Source: Shewanella japonica
GTDB taxonomy: Bacteria; Pseudomonadota; Gammaproteobacteria; Enterobacterales; Shewanellaceae
Assembly (NCBI RefSeq): GCF_002075795.1
Contig: NZ_CP020472.1
Span: 789,001-853,000 of the forward strand
Direction: 5' to 3'
DNA: 64,000 bases
The notes under the pieces are model-generated. The model had not been told where the DNA came from and did not search any database. It saw only the letters and a list, made by a program, of their open reading frames with translations. Position numbers and translations under genes: made by a program. Shown in pieces: positions 47,467 through 56,609 of this stretch (positions are counted from its first letter, which is position 1; every line of letters starts with the position of its first letter).

Positions 47467-48058
47467 TCCCGTTATCGGCTCGTTTGATAACATGTTTTTG
47501 TATTTAGTGTATGCCTATCGAGTGTGTTAGATAGCCTAGAAAGCGATCATTGAATTAAAGCAGTTGACTAACCTCAACTGCTTTTTTGTTTTCATGTATT
47601 TCCAAAGAGAAATGTAACTAGAGTCTACCTGGTTGTTACAACTTGACCTCTTTTCGTTTTCTTTGTGTTAACTTATATTTCGATTTGATTTAGCAACATA
47701 TATTACCCATGTGATGCACTATGGGGTGAAGTCGAAATATTAACCCGTATACTAGTGACTTTAACTTTTCAGTCTTTTAAACACGATATGTTTAGCTGTT
47801 AAAGGGATGTGTTTTGGTGAGCAAAACTGGCTTTGACTCTTAAATGATTAATTTTTTAGTGTAAGGCCTTTAAAATCAGCTGGTTAATTATAGTTGTAAA
47901 TCTGCCGTTTCAATGGGAGTAACAACTTATTGATCTCTAACATTGAAATGTATTGCAACTTGTTTCAGTATCGTGGTCGCTAAAATAATTAAAACAATTT
48001 TATTGTCGTTTTTAGGTGTTTGCTTCTGAAGTCGGCTTGAACTAGGAATACAACAATC
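47467..48058. other. Intergenic region after the condensin-like operon
   Basis: The first 120 bases contain the operon terminator. The remaining 470 bases are AT-rich and should hold the symporter promoter and leader. No JetD-like gene or other frame with a ribosome site was found. Confidence 0.5.
47557..47588 (+). terminator. Intrinsic terminator after the condensin-like operon
   Basis: AAAGCAGTTGA/TCAACTGCTTT forms an eleven-base-pair stem with a six-base loop, followed by TTTTT. It lies about 90 bases past the third gene. Confidence 0.88.
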
Positions 48059-49303
48059 ATGGTTAAATCATTATCAACTCGAATTTTTATCGGGTTATTC
48101 TTAGGGGTATTTCTCGGAAGTATCGTCCAATTTGCGCTAAATGATGTAGCGTTCTTTTCTGGGACATTAGTCGACATTGCATCGGGCATCGGAAAGATGT
48201 TCGTCAATATGATCATGATGCTTGTTGTGCCTTTGGTGTTTGTGAGTATTGTTTGCGGTGTCTGTGAACTGCAAGATTTAAAAAGCTTTGGCAGGCTTGG
48301 TGGTAAAACATTTGGTTTTTATATCATCAATACCCTAGTGGCTATCACAGCAGCATTTGCCGTTGCTATGCTCATAGAGCCTGGTAAAGGGATCGACATG
48401 ACAAGCAATGTCGATGTGGCCATTACAGCGACTGAATTACCCAACTTAATGACGCTTATCGTGAATATCGTGCCGAATAACCCGTTCTCGGCATTTACTT
48501 CGGGCAATATGCTTCAGGTTATCTTTATGGCGCTGCTACTTGGCGGCGTGATTAAATCATTAGGTGAAATTGCCAAAGGTGCTGTAAAAGGCTTTCAAAC
48601 TGCAAATATTATTATGATGCGTTTGATTTCTGTTGTGATGAACTTGGCTCCTATTGGTGTGTTTGCGTTGATGTTCAAGTTAGGGGCAACGTTAGAGCCA
48701 GAAATTTTCTTCAGTGTTGTGCAGTATTTATTACTCATTTTAGGGCTATTGTTGCTGTGGATTTTTGTGGTTTACCCATTCGCAGTCAGCTTCTTCACGC
48801 AAGTGACTGCCAAGCAGTTTCGTGAGAAAACCCGCGAGCAAATCTTATTCTCGTTATCAACCGCAAGCTCAAATGCCACGATTCCGGTTACTATGCGAAC
48901 CTTGACTGATAAGCTTGGTGTTAATCGTGCCGTTGCTGGTTTTGGCGTGCCGCTTGGTGCAACGATGAATATGGGCGGCGTATCGATTTATATTACTATC
49001 GCGATTTTCTTTGTGGCGAATGCCTTTGGCATGCCAATCAGTGGCGAGCAAATCCCAGCATTATTGTTCAGTGTGTTTTTACTGTCAGTGGGCGCTGGTG
49101 GTGTTCCAGGTGGCGGGATGGTCATGATTGGTGTGCTTATTCATCAGATGGGCTTACCTGTTGAAGCCTTTGCGATTGTTGCTGCTCTTGACCGTATCAT
49201 TGATATGGTACTGACTTCATGTAACGTAGTAGGTGATACTGCGGTATTAACTATCGTTGATCAAACTGAGAAGCCGCATCAATTAGAAGCTGAAAAAGCT
49301 TAA
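48059..49303 (+). CDS. Dicarboxylate/amino acid:cation symporter (DAACS, GltP/DctA type)
   Basis: The 414-residue protein has about eight spans and the family re-entrant motifs: the serine-rich segment STASSNATIPVT near 264, GATMNMGG near 301 and GGVPGGG near 345, which bind substrate and sodium or protons. These carriers take up glutamate, aspartate or C4-dicarboxylates; the substrate here is not certain. ATG starts MVKSLSTRIFIG. It is monocistronic. Confidence 0.92.
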   Translation: MVKSLSTRIFIGLFLGVFLGSIVQFALNDVAFFSGTLVDIASGIGKMFVNMIMMLVVPLVFVSIVCGVCELQDLKSFGRLGGKTFGFYIINTLVAITAAFAVAMLIEPGKGIDMTSNVDVAITATELPNLMTLIVNIVPNNPFSAFTSGNMLQVIFMALLLGGVIKSLGEIAKGAVKGFQTANIIMMRLISVVMNLAPIGVFALMFKLGATLEPEIFFSVVQYLLLILGLLLLWIFVVYPFAVSFFTQVTAKQFREKTREQILFSLSTASSNATIPVTMRTLTDKLGVNRAVAGFGVPLGATMNMGGVSIYITIAIFFVANAFGMPISGEQIPALLFSVFLLSVGAGGVPGGGMVMIGVLIHQMGLPVEAFAIVAALDRIIDMVLTSCNVVGDTAVLTIVDQTEKPHQLEAEKA

Positions 49304-49355
49304 TGTGATGAGTCGATTCACTATTAAATGAATTAGTTCTTTTAATAAGCTAGAT

Positions 49356-49383
49356 AAGGGTCTGCATTTGCAGGCCTTTTTTG
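49356..49383 (+). terminator. Intrinsic terminator after the symporter gene
   Basis: GGTCTGCA/TGCAGGCC forms a short stem with a T run after it, about 55 bases past the stop. Confidence 0.8.
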
Positions 49384-49432
49384 TATATGCTGATAAGGTA
49401 AATCAGTATCACTGACCAAAAGGGAGCGTTAA

Positions 49433-50188
49433 GTGAGATTAGCAATTGGAATATTATTAATACCATTGATGTTATTGATGGGCTGTCAGTCAACAGAGCA
49501 CCATGCTGAAGCATTGCCGCAATATACATTTATCGCACACGATAATGATCTGCAAAGAGTTGAGTTAGCTCAGTCAAAGGCTTTAGAGCAAGGAAAGTTA
49601 TTGTTAGTTGTGATGGGAGCACAGTGGTGTCATGACAGCAGAGGTCTGGCGGGTAACTTTTCAGACCAAACAATGCAGCCTATTTTAATCTCACGTTTTG
49701 AAACCGTATTCGTCGATGTGGCATATTTTGACGATATGCATAGCTTACCGCAAAAGTATGGTTATCCCGCTTACTTTGGCACACCAACTGTGATGGTTAT
49801 TGAACCGAAAACGGGGCAGTTGCTTAATGAGGCAGGTTTATCAAAATGGCAAAGCGCTGACAGTGTTCCGTTAGATGAATATATCGATTTTTTCTCAACC
49901 ATCGGCACTCAGCCTGTTGAATCATTACCAACATCACCGCAACTAGATGAGTTCATTGATGCTAATGTGGCCCACTTAAAGCAAGGTTTTGATTATCTAC
50001 GTCCAATATGGGCTGCGGTGAGAAATGGTAACGCTGGCGATTCAAAAGAGCTTCAAGCGGTTGCGACAGAAGTGTGGCAATACAGAACGCAGTTGCAAAA
50101 AGATATTATAGCAATGAAGCAAGAGCTGGCAGCTAACCCGCAAACAGCGCTGGCTTTTCCTGAATATGGTAAATTCAGTTGGGAATAG
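49433..50188 (+). CDS. Lipoprotein with a thioredoxin-like fold
   Basis: The 251-residue protein starts with GTG 49433 (AGGGAG six bases upstream) and a lipobox LMGC (Cys18), so it should be a lipid-anchored envelope protein. A thioredoxin-like domain (about 40-150) has QWCHDS where thioredoxins have WCxxC: Cys66 is present, but the second cysteine is serine. A cis-proline-like GTPTV segment follows near 122. A single active-site cysteine would suit a monothiol or binding role rather than disulfide exchange. Function is unknown. Confidence 0.8.
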   Translation: MRLAIGILLIPLMLLMGCQSTEHHAEALPQYTFIAHDNDLQRVELAQSKALEQGKLLLVVMGAQWCHDSRGLAGNFSDQTMQPILISRFETVFVDVAYFDDMHSLPQKYGYPAYFGTPTVMVIEPKTGQLLNEAGLSKWQSADSVPLDEYIDFFSTIGTQPVESLPTSPQLDEFIDANVAHLKQGFDYLRPIWAAVRNGNAGDSKELQAVATEVWQYRTQLQKDIIAMKQELAANPQTALAFPEYGKFSWE

Positions 50189-50231
50189 GGAATCGTTGAG
50201 TCAACGTATAAGTTTGAGTCGATGGCTTAAT

Positions 50232-50259
50232 AAAAAAACCGCCAATTGGCGGTTTTTTT
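50232..50259. terminator. Bidirectional terminator between lipoprotein gene and fbp
   Basis: AAACCGCCAATTGGCGGTTT forms a perfect palindrome with A and T runs on both sides, between convergent genes. Confidence 0.92.
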
Positions 50260-50274
50260 ATTAAGTGTGCACGA

Positions 50275-51267
50275 TTATGCAATATCTGGTTCGTTACTAT
50301 AATCAAGTCCATGATAGCTTAAGCAAGCATCGACTTCGTTTGCACTACCTAAGATAACCGCAACACGCTGATGAATTTCTTCAGGGGCAATATCCAAAAT
50401 ATCACCATAGCCAGTAGATGCCTTACCACCGGCCTGTTCTACTAATAGTGCCATAGGGTTTGCTTCGTACATTAAACGCAGCTTGTATGGCTTCTCTGGG
50501 TTCTTATTGTCAGTTGGGTACATGAAGATACCGCCACGACATAATACGCGATGAACATCGCCCACCATCGCAGCAATCCAGCGCATGTTAAATGACTTTT
50601 CTCGAGGACCAATGTTACCCAGCAATAATTCACTGATGTAAGTTTGCATTGGTGCTTCCCAAAAGCGCTGGTTTGACATATTGATGGCAAATTCTGCAGT
50701 GTCTTTACTGATGTTAACCGCTTCATCAGTCAGTAAAAACTCATTGGTATCAGGATTTAGGGTGTATAACTGAGTACCTTGGCCAGTGGTTAATGCCATC
50801 ATGGTTGATGGTCCATAAAGCACGTAACCTGCAGTAAGTTGCTGACGACCATTTTGTAAAAAGCTGGCTTCTGTTAATTCGCCATCTTGTGCTGGCAAGA
50901 TTGAAAAAATAGTGCCAACAAGCGAATTGATATCAATGTTTGATGAACCATCTAAGGGATCAAAACACACAAGGAATTCGCCTTGTTTATTGACTTCAAC
51001 GACATAATCTTCTTCTTCTGATGCGAGTCCACGCACGTTTCCTTCGGCTTTTAACGCATCTTTAAGCATGTCATTAGTGATAACGTCGAGCTTTTTCTGA
51101 GTTTCACCTTGAACATTTTCTTGCTCTGTTGCGCCCAAGACGCCAGCAAGTGCGCCGTGGCGAACCGCTTGACTGATGTCTTTCGAACAGTCAGCTAAGC
51201 GCAAAATGAGTTGTGAAAGTGAGTCGGGTACTGCTTGTTTTGTAAGGGTTTGTGTCAAAGTTTGCAT
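50275..51267 (-). CDS. fbp: Class I fructose-1,6-bisphosphatase
   Basis: Fbp hydrolyses fructose 1,6-bisphosphate to fructose 6-phosphate, the committed step of gluconeogenesis. The 330 residues carry the metal-binding motif [10 protein letters not shown] (103-112), an upstream ASEEED stretch and the substrate segment near SNQRFWE. It is longer at the N-terminus than some family members but close to the E. coli length (332). It is monocistronic, with its own terminator. Confidence 0.96.
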   Translation of the reverse strand: MQTLTQTLTKQAVPDSLSQLILRLADCSKDISQAVRHGALAGVLGATEQENVQGETQKKLDVITNDMLKDALKAEGNVRGLASEEEDYVVEVNKQGEFLVCFDPLDGSSNIDINSLVGTIFSILPAQDGELTEASFLQNGRQQLTAGYVLYGPSTMMALTTGQGTQLYTLNPDTNEFLLTDEAVNISKDTAEFAINMSNQRFWEAPMQTYISELLLGNIGPREKSFNMRWIAAMVGDVHRVLCRGGIFMYPTDNKNPEKPYKLRLMYEANPMALLVEQAGGKASTGYGDILDIAPEEIHQRVAVILGSANEVDACLSYHGLDYSNEPDIA

Positions 51268-51501
51268 GCTTGTTCCTAAGACAGTAGAGGTTAAGGTCGG
51301 TAACCAGTGGTTAATGTTTTAATTTATTGGCAACGATAATACCTCAGATTGACGCACAATACAGCGTGAAAAAGTTGAGCAAGTTAGGACGGGATACCGA
51401 TTTGTTATAAACTCAGGCAAAATAACGAATTCTAGTAGGCATTAGGTTAAATAAATAATTCAAATAATGAAATTTGCCTCGGTTTACAGCAAGGAATAAC
51501 A
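51268..51501. promoter_or_regulatory. Divergent promoter region between fbp and S9 peptidase
   Basis: About 230 bases separate the two divergent start codons and should contain both promoters. The S9 gene has CAAGGAAT before its ATG. No specific site was resolved. Confidence 0.4.
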
Positions 51502-53772
51502 ATGACAAATAAATGGAAAGCGACATGGTCAGCTGTGTCGGTAATGTCGTTAGCATTGGCTGGCGCACTGGTTTCTTCACAAGCAATAGCGGCGACGAAA
51601 ATGACAGGAAATTCTACCCCACTCACTATCGAACGTATTCATGCATCACCTGCCTTAGCAGGAGCAAGCCCAAGAGGGTTAAAGCTGTCACCTGATGGCA
51701 GTCGAGTAACTTATCTTGCGAGCCGTGAGGATAACCAATATTTGTTTGATTTATGGCAGATGGACATTAACACGGCAAAGCGCAGTATTTTAGTGAATGC
51801 TGATCAACTTGCTGCAGGCGAGCTTTCTGACGAAGAAAAAGCTCGCCGTGAACGTCAGCGTATTTATGGTCAAGGTATCATGGAATATTTTTGGGCTGAT
51901 AACAGCCAAGCTATTCTGATCCCAGCAGCGGGGCAACTCTATTACTTTACTCTCGAAAACAACAAGGCGACGGCATTAAACACTGGCGAAGGTTTTGTAA
52001 CCGATGCGCGTTTATCGCCTAAAGGCGATTTCGTGTCATTTGTGCGAGAGCAAAATATTTATGTCCTTAACCTTGCTAATGAAGCCGTTACGCAACTGAC
52101 TTTTGATGGAAAAGGCCCTATAAAAAATGGGATGGCTGAATTCGTTGCCCAGGAAGAAATGGGACGTATGACCGGGTGCTGGTGGTCGCCTGATGAGTCT
52201 GCTATTGCTTTTACTCGGATTGATGAGTCAGGCGTTGAGTTGGTGACTCGAAATGAAATTTATGCAGATGGCATCAAACTGACTGAGCAGCGATATCCAT
52301 ATGCTGGAAAAGCCAATGTTGAGATTGAGCTTGGTGTTATTCAATTAAGCGATGATTTATCTGACAACCTTGTGTCTTGGGTCGATTTAGGCAGTGAAAA
52401 AGACATGTATTTACCACGAGTAAAATGGTTACCAGATAGTCAGCATTTGTCTTTTCAATGGCAAAGCCGAGATCAGCAAGCATTAGATTTACGTATTGTG
52501 AATGTCACAAAAAAAGCCGCAGCCAAAACCTTAGTTGCTGAACTCAGTGAAGCTTGGGTGAATTTAAATGATGATTTACATTTTTTAAAACAACAAGATT
52601 CATTTATTTGGGCCTCTGAGCGAGATGGATTTAATCATCTTTATGTCGTGGATTTAAATGGCAAGGTACAAAGACAGCTAACCCAAGGCGACTGGGTGGT
52701 GGATGCGCTTGAACTGGTAGATGAAAAAGCAGGTTGGGTTTATTTCTCTGGTCGAAAAGATAGCGTGGTTGAGCGTCATTTATACCGCGTGCCATTAGCT
52801 GGTGGTAAAATTGAGAAGTTATCATCTCGTAGTGGCATGCATTCAGCAGTGTTTGCAGATAATAAGCCTGTGTACTTAGATTATTTTAGTAGCTTAAGTC
52901 AGCCACCACAGGTGAGTTTACATGATGAAACGGGTGAACAATTAGCTTGGGTTGAACAAAACGAAGTCACTAAAAGCCATCCTCTATATGACTTTGCTGG
53001 TTTGTGGGAAATGCCTGAGTTTGGCGAGCTTAAAGCTGAAGATGGCCAAGCATTACAGTATCGCTTATTTAAGCCTGTACCATTTGATGACAGTAAAAAG
53101 TATCCAGTAGTGGTTCGTGTTTATGGTGGTCCACATGCGCAATTAGTCGTTAATAGCTGGAGTGAGGCGGATTACTTTACTCAGTATTTACTTCAACAAG
53201 GCTTTGCAGTATTTCAGCTTGATAATCGTGGCTCTGCCCATCGCGGCACAAAATTTGAGTATGTAATTTATCAAAATATGGGCGATGCGGAAGTTGAGGA
53301 TCAAAAAGTCGGGGTTGATTACCTGAGAAGCTTACCGTTTGTTGATGGTGATAATATTGGTATTTATGGACATAGTTATGGCGGGTACATGGCGCTTATG
53401 GCGCAGTTTAAAGCGCCTGATTATTTTAAAGCGGCAATCTCTGGGGCTCCGGTAACGGATTGGCGTTTATATGATACCCATTACACAGAACGTTACATGG
53501 GTCACCCAGAAAAAAATAAAAAAGGGTATGATGCAGCGAGCGTTTTACCATATGTGAAAAATTATCAATCAGGTTTGATGATGTATCACGGCATGGCCGA
53601 TGACAATGTATTGTTTGAAAACAGTACGCGTGTTTATAAGGCATTGCAGGACGAAGGTAAATTATTTCAGATGATGGATTATCCAGGTTCGAAACATTCA
53701 ATGCGTGGTGAGAAAGTGAGAAATCACCTTTACAAATCATTGGCTGCTTTCTTGGAAAATGAGTTGAAGTAA
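51502..53772 (+). CDS. Prolyl oligopeptidase family (S9, DPP IV-like) peptidase
   Basis: The 756-residue protein has a signal peptide (cleavage near SSQAIA), an N-terminal beta-propeller (about 60-480) and a C-terminal hydrolase domain. The triad is Ser625 (GHSYGGYM), Asp700/701 (HGMADDNV) and His732 (SKHSMRG). The propeller has the DPP IV-type glutamate pair (EEMGRM). These enzymes cut dipeptides after proline or alanine; it is probably periplasmic. Fits with the secreted proteases elsewhere in the window as peptide-scavenging genes. Confidence 0.93.
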   Translation: MTNKWKATWSAVSVMSLALAGALVSSQAIAATKMTGNSTPLTIERIHASPALAGASPRGLKLSPDGSRVTYLASREDNQYLFDLWQMDINTAKRSILVNADQLAAGELSDEEKARRERQRIYGQGIMEYFWADNSQAILIPAAGQLYYFTLENNKATALNTGEGFVTDARLSPKGDFVSFVREQNIYVLNLANEAVTQLTFDGKGPIKNGMAEFVAQEEMGRMTGCWWSPDESAIAFTRIDESGVELVTRNEIYADGIKLTEQRYPYAGKANVEIELGVIQLSDDLSDNLVSWVDLGSEKDMYLPRVKWLPDSQHLSFQWQSRDQQALDLRIVNVTKKAAAKTLVAELSEAWVNLNDDLHFLKQQDSFIWASERDGFNHLYVVDLNGKVQRQLTQGDWVVDALELVDEKAGWVYFSGRKDSVVERHLYRVPLAGGKIEKLSSRSGMHSAVFADNKPVYLDYFSSLSQPPQVSLHDETGEQLAWVEQNEVTKSHPLYDFAGLWEMPEFGELKAEDGQALQYRLFKPVPFDDSKKYPVVVRVYGGPHAQLVVNSWSEADYFTQYLLQQGFAVFQLDNRGSAHRGTKFEYVIYQNMGDAEVEDQKVGVDYLRSLPFVDGDNIGIYGHSYGGYMALMAQFKAPDYFKAAISGAPVTDWRLYDTHYTERYMGHPEKNKKGYDAASVLPYVKNYQSGLMMYHGMADDNVLFENSTRVYKALQDEGKLFQMMDYPGSKHSMRGEKVRNHLYKSLAAFLENELK

Positions 53773-53868
53773 ATGGCTGTAGTGGTACTCATTGCCCTCA
53801 ATTTGATTGTGGGGGCATTGTGTTTAAAGAATTTGATAGAGTTGCTCAACAATAATCGTCGCCATTAA
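53773..53868 (+). CDS. Possible 31-residue membrane peptide
   Basis: An ATG directly abuts the S9 stop codon (TAA then ATG) and opens a 31-codon frame with a hydrophobic stretch (MAVVVLIALNLIVGALC) and a basic end. No clear ribosome site is present, but coupling to the upstream gene could allow translation. Confidence 0.3.
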   Translation: MAVVVLIALNLIVGALCLKNLIELLNNNRRH

Positions 53869-53967
53869 AGGGGTGTTAGGTTTAAGGATAAACAAGTAAG
53901 TGCGTAATGCACTTTGGCGAGATGTCATATGCTGATCATTGTAGAAACGTGACTGATACAAAGTCAT

Positions 53968-53999
53968 AAAAAAAGCCAAGTCAATGACTTGGCTTTTTT
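53968..53999. terminator. Bidirectional terminator between S9 peptidase and arcA
   Basis: A strong stem (AAAAGCCAAGTCA with its complement) is flanked by A and T runs, between convergent genes. Confidence 0.92.
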
Positions 54000-54015
54000 G
54001 TATCACTATTAGTGA

Positions 54016-54732
54016 TTAGTCTTCTAAGTTACCGCAAAAACGATAGCCTTCACCGTGGATAGTCGCGATGATTTCTGGCGTATCAGGTAAGCTTTCGAAG
54101 TGCTTACGAATACGACGGATAGTAACGTCAACAGTACGGTCATGTGGCTTAAGCTCACGGCCAGTCATTTTCATTAACAGGTCTGCACGAGTTAAGATTT
54201 TGCCTGGGTTTTCAACAAAGTGAAGCATTGCACGGAATTCACTACGTGGTAGCTCGTAAGACTCACCTTGTGGGCTAACTAGAGAACGACTGTTGATTTC
54301 TAAGCTCCAACCATTGAAACGGTAGAATTCAACTGAACCTTTCTCTTCTACTTCTGCGCCAGTGCTATTAACACGAGTTAATAAGTTACGAGCACGGATA
54401 GTTAATTCGCGTGGGTTAAATGGCTTAGTGATGTAGTCATCAGCGCCAATTTCTAAACCAAGAATTTTGTCAACTTCGTTATCACGACCAGTCAAGAAAA
54501 TAAGACCGATGTTGTTGATTTCACGAAGTTCACGAGCTAACAATAAACCGTTTTTACCAGGAAGATTGATATCCATAACAACAAGATTAATCTTATTATC
54601 CTGCATGGCAGTGTGCATTTCTGCGCCATCGTTTGCTTCAGTTACTACATACCCTTCTGCTTCAAAAATACTGCGCAGAGTATTACGGGTTACAGCTTCA
54701 TCTTCAACAATAAGAATGTGTGGGTTTTGCAT
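54016..54732 (-). CDS. arcA: Aerobic respiration control response regulator ArcA
   Basis: ArcA represses or activates genes for respiration and anaerobic growth as an OmpR-type regulator. The 238-residue chain (same length as E. coli) has the receiver domain with Asp54 ([12 protein letters not shown]), Lys in YITKPF, and a C-terminal winged helix ([15 protein letters not shown]). No arcB is adjacent, as in E. coli. It is monocistronic. A large AT-rich region lies upstream. Confidence 0.97.
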   Translation of the reverse strand: MQNPHILIVEDEAVTRNTLRSIFEAEGYVVTEANDGAEMHTAMQDNKINLVVMDINLPGKNGLLLARELREINNIGLIFLTGRDNEVDKILGLEIGADDYITKPFNPRELTIRARNLLTRVNSTGAEVEEKGSVEFYRFNGWSLEINSRSLVSPQGESYELPRSEFRAMLHFVENPGKILTRADLLMKMTGRELKPHDRTVDVTIRRIRKHFESLPDTPEIIATIHGEGYRFCGNLED

Positions 54733-55414
54733 GTTATTTACCTAAATTAAAAACAATTCGATTCTAGTCATGTTGCACTAGGGCGGTGGCACTGCTTATT
54801 TATGAAAGTGCCGATAATTTTTCAATTTCACGATAGGTGTTTATCTATGTCTGCCCTGAACAAAACACGCTTCATGACTAACTACATTATATACATTCAG
54901 CTTAATACATCATTAAAGTGACATACGTGACATAAATGTGATCATAAAAAATCAATACTTAGATTGTATGCTGAGTATTAATTGACTCACAATCAGTCGA
55001 AAGATCTATTAAAACAATGATTCATAAAACTATGAGATTAGATTGCTCGTTAAAGTTCCTTGGCAAACTAATTATTGTTCTATATTTATATCATCTAAAA
55101 TGTAGAACAAAATGTACAAGCTTGAAAATTTAGTAGCAATTAAACTACTGAAGTATGTAACTGCTTGTATCACTGTTAATAGTTATGTAGCAAAATCTAG
55201 CTAGTGATGATTATTGTACTCGTTTTAGGCATTTGTTAACAAATGAAATGTTAACAAATTTGCTCTCTAGAATTGTTACAAAATTGGTTTTTTAGGTAAG
55301 CTCCTGATTTAAAAGGTTAATATAATTATGGTTCTTGTGACTTGTATCACATGGGCTGTCACTGTAATAAAGGGTTTGCTACTGTAAACTGGGTTCAACA
55401 GAGAAAATGAAATA
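54733..55414. other. Large AT-rich divergent region between arcA and DUF3293 gene
   Basis: This 680-base region is AT-rich and should contain promoters and long leaders for both genes. At 55231-55282 lie three TTGTTA(A)CAAA-like elements (described separately). No coding region was recognised. Confidence 0.5.
55231..55282. repeat. Cluster of three TTGTTA(A)CAAA elements
   Basis: A perfect 14-base palindrome ATTTGTTAACAAAT (55231-55244) is followed by a second GTTAAC-centred copy (TGTTAACA, 55249-55256), centres 15 bases apart, and by TTGTTACAAA at 55273-55282. They resemble operator half-sites and lie 130-185 bases before the DUF3293 gene. Confidence 0.5.
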
Positions 55415-55849
55415 ATGGAAAATGCAATTGAGTGCCTTTGGCACAAATATCAAGGGACACAATTCTTACTAACGCAGAGACTTGCGAATGATATTCCTTT
55501 TGCAATCGTCACTGCTCATAACCCGTTAGGGAGTATCTTAACTCCTTGTCAAAACCGTTTGCTCGACCGCAAATTACAAACCAAAATCGAACAATATAAG
55601 CGTCCATATCGCTCGCTTATTGGAGCCGCTCCCGATTTATCTCATATGGAAAAAAGCTGGGCTATTTTTATTGATAAAGAACAAGCTTTGGAGCTTGGAC
55701 GCGAGTTTAAACAGCATGCAATCTATTATGTCAATCAAGGTCGTTTGTCATTAGTTGCTTGTGGCGATGCACCTGATAAAGAAGTGATGATAGGCGATTT
55801 TATGACTCGCACTCAGGTGGTCAATGAGTTGCCTGACCTTCATGAGTAA
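55415..55849 (+). CDS. DUF3293-family protein
   Basis: The 144-residue cytoplasmic protein resembles DUF3293: the segment FAIVTAHNPLGS in the first third, then a QNRLLDRKLQ helix and the end motif VACGDAPDKEVMIGDFM. Family function is unknown. The ATG has only a weak ribosome site (GAGAAAATGAAATA). It is monocistronic, with about 440 bases before the lysine riboswitch. Confidence 0.78.
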   Translation: MENAIECLWHKYQGTQFLLTQRLANDIPFAIVTAHNPLGSILTPCQNRLLDRKLQTKIEQYKRPYRSLIGAAPDLSHMEKSWAIFIDKEQALELGREFKQHAIYYVNQGRLSLVACGDAPDKEVMIGDFMTRTQVVNELPDLHE

Positions 55850-56240
55850 TTTATTGATTGATAAAGCAGTTCCGTCAAGCTGATACTGCTAGTCATCTAT
55901 TATATCAACGCATTAGGGCAGCTGATAAACCCACTTTATATAGACAAAGTGTGCTGTATTGATTTGAACTAGAAATGGCTTATGGAAGGCCGACCTATCT
56001 AAAAATGCCTTTATTCAGAGTTTGAAACTAAAACTTCCCTTATGGTCTATTTAATATAGCTAAATACTGAATTGTTAGCATTTTACGTTAAAGTTAATGC
56101 TTGCTTTCATATCTTTAGTGTCTGTAAATAAAGCTATTTTTATCCAAACTATTTAAATATCTAAGCTGATGTGATGACAGCGAGTATGAATGTCGTATAT
56201 TCAGTATTCAGTTATTTAGTAATTTTATTACATTCCATAA
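55850..56240. other. Intergenic region before the lysC leader
   Basis: AT-rich sequence with no recognised gene. The lysC promoter lies at its right edge. Confidence 0.45.
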
Positions 56241-56270
56241 TTGACTTAGGTGGTTATTTATTGGTATTTT
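56241..56270 (+). promoter_or_regulatory. Candidate lysC promoter
   Basis: TTGACT (56241-56246), an 18-base spacer and TATTTT (56265-56270) lie just upstream of the riboswitch. The start point would fall near 56277, leaving the aptamer at the 5' end of the transcript. Confidence 0.4.
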
Positions 56271-56293
56271 TCAATTTCTTCCTGAGGGAAGAA

Positions 56294-56464
56294 ACAGAAG
56301 AGGAGCGTTAGCTAGGTAGTAAGTGCGAGGAAAACCAATTCCTAAAACCACTTATGAGGGAGATTAGCGCCGAGGTATGTCAAATGGTTGGTTTCATTTC
56401 ATATCGGTCGATTAGGCTGAATCCTAACGATTGTCACCTATTCATTGGTGGAGAGCTTCTGGTG
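56294..56464 (+). ncRNA. Lysine riboswitch (L box) of lysC
   Basis: The sequence shows the lysine-aptamer core as in E. coli lysC: CAGAAGAGG...GCGTT at the 5' side, AGTAA, GAGGGAGATTAGCGCCGAGG, GGCTGAATCC, TTGTCACC and the 3' GGTGGAGAGCTTCTGG. The P1 stem pairs CAGAAG (56296-56301) with CTTCTG (56456-56461). A downstream hairpin (CTTCGAAC/GTTCGGAG near 56515-56540) may be the switching element. Lysine binding is expected to lower expression of the downstream gene. Confidence 0.9.
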
Positions 56465-56609
56465 AAGATTGCTGTTTCCCTTCTTATAAGGGTGCGTTAT
56501 CACTGCACCAGGCTCTTCGAACGAAGTAAGTTCGGAGTGTAATCATGTTTTTTAATCTAAGTAGTCAATTCGCATTTGTATGTCAGCCTTCAAGCGTGGA
56601 GGTGTCAGT

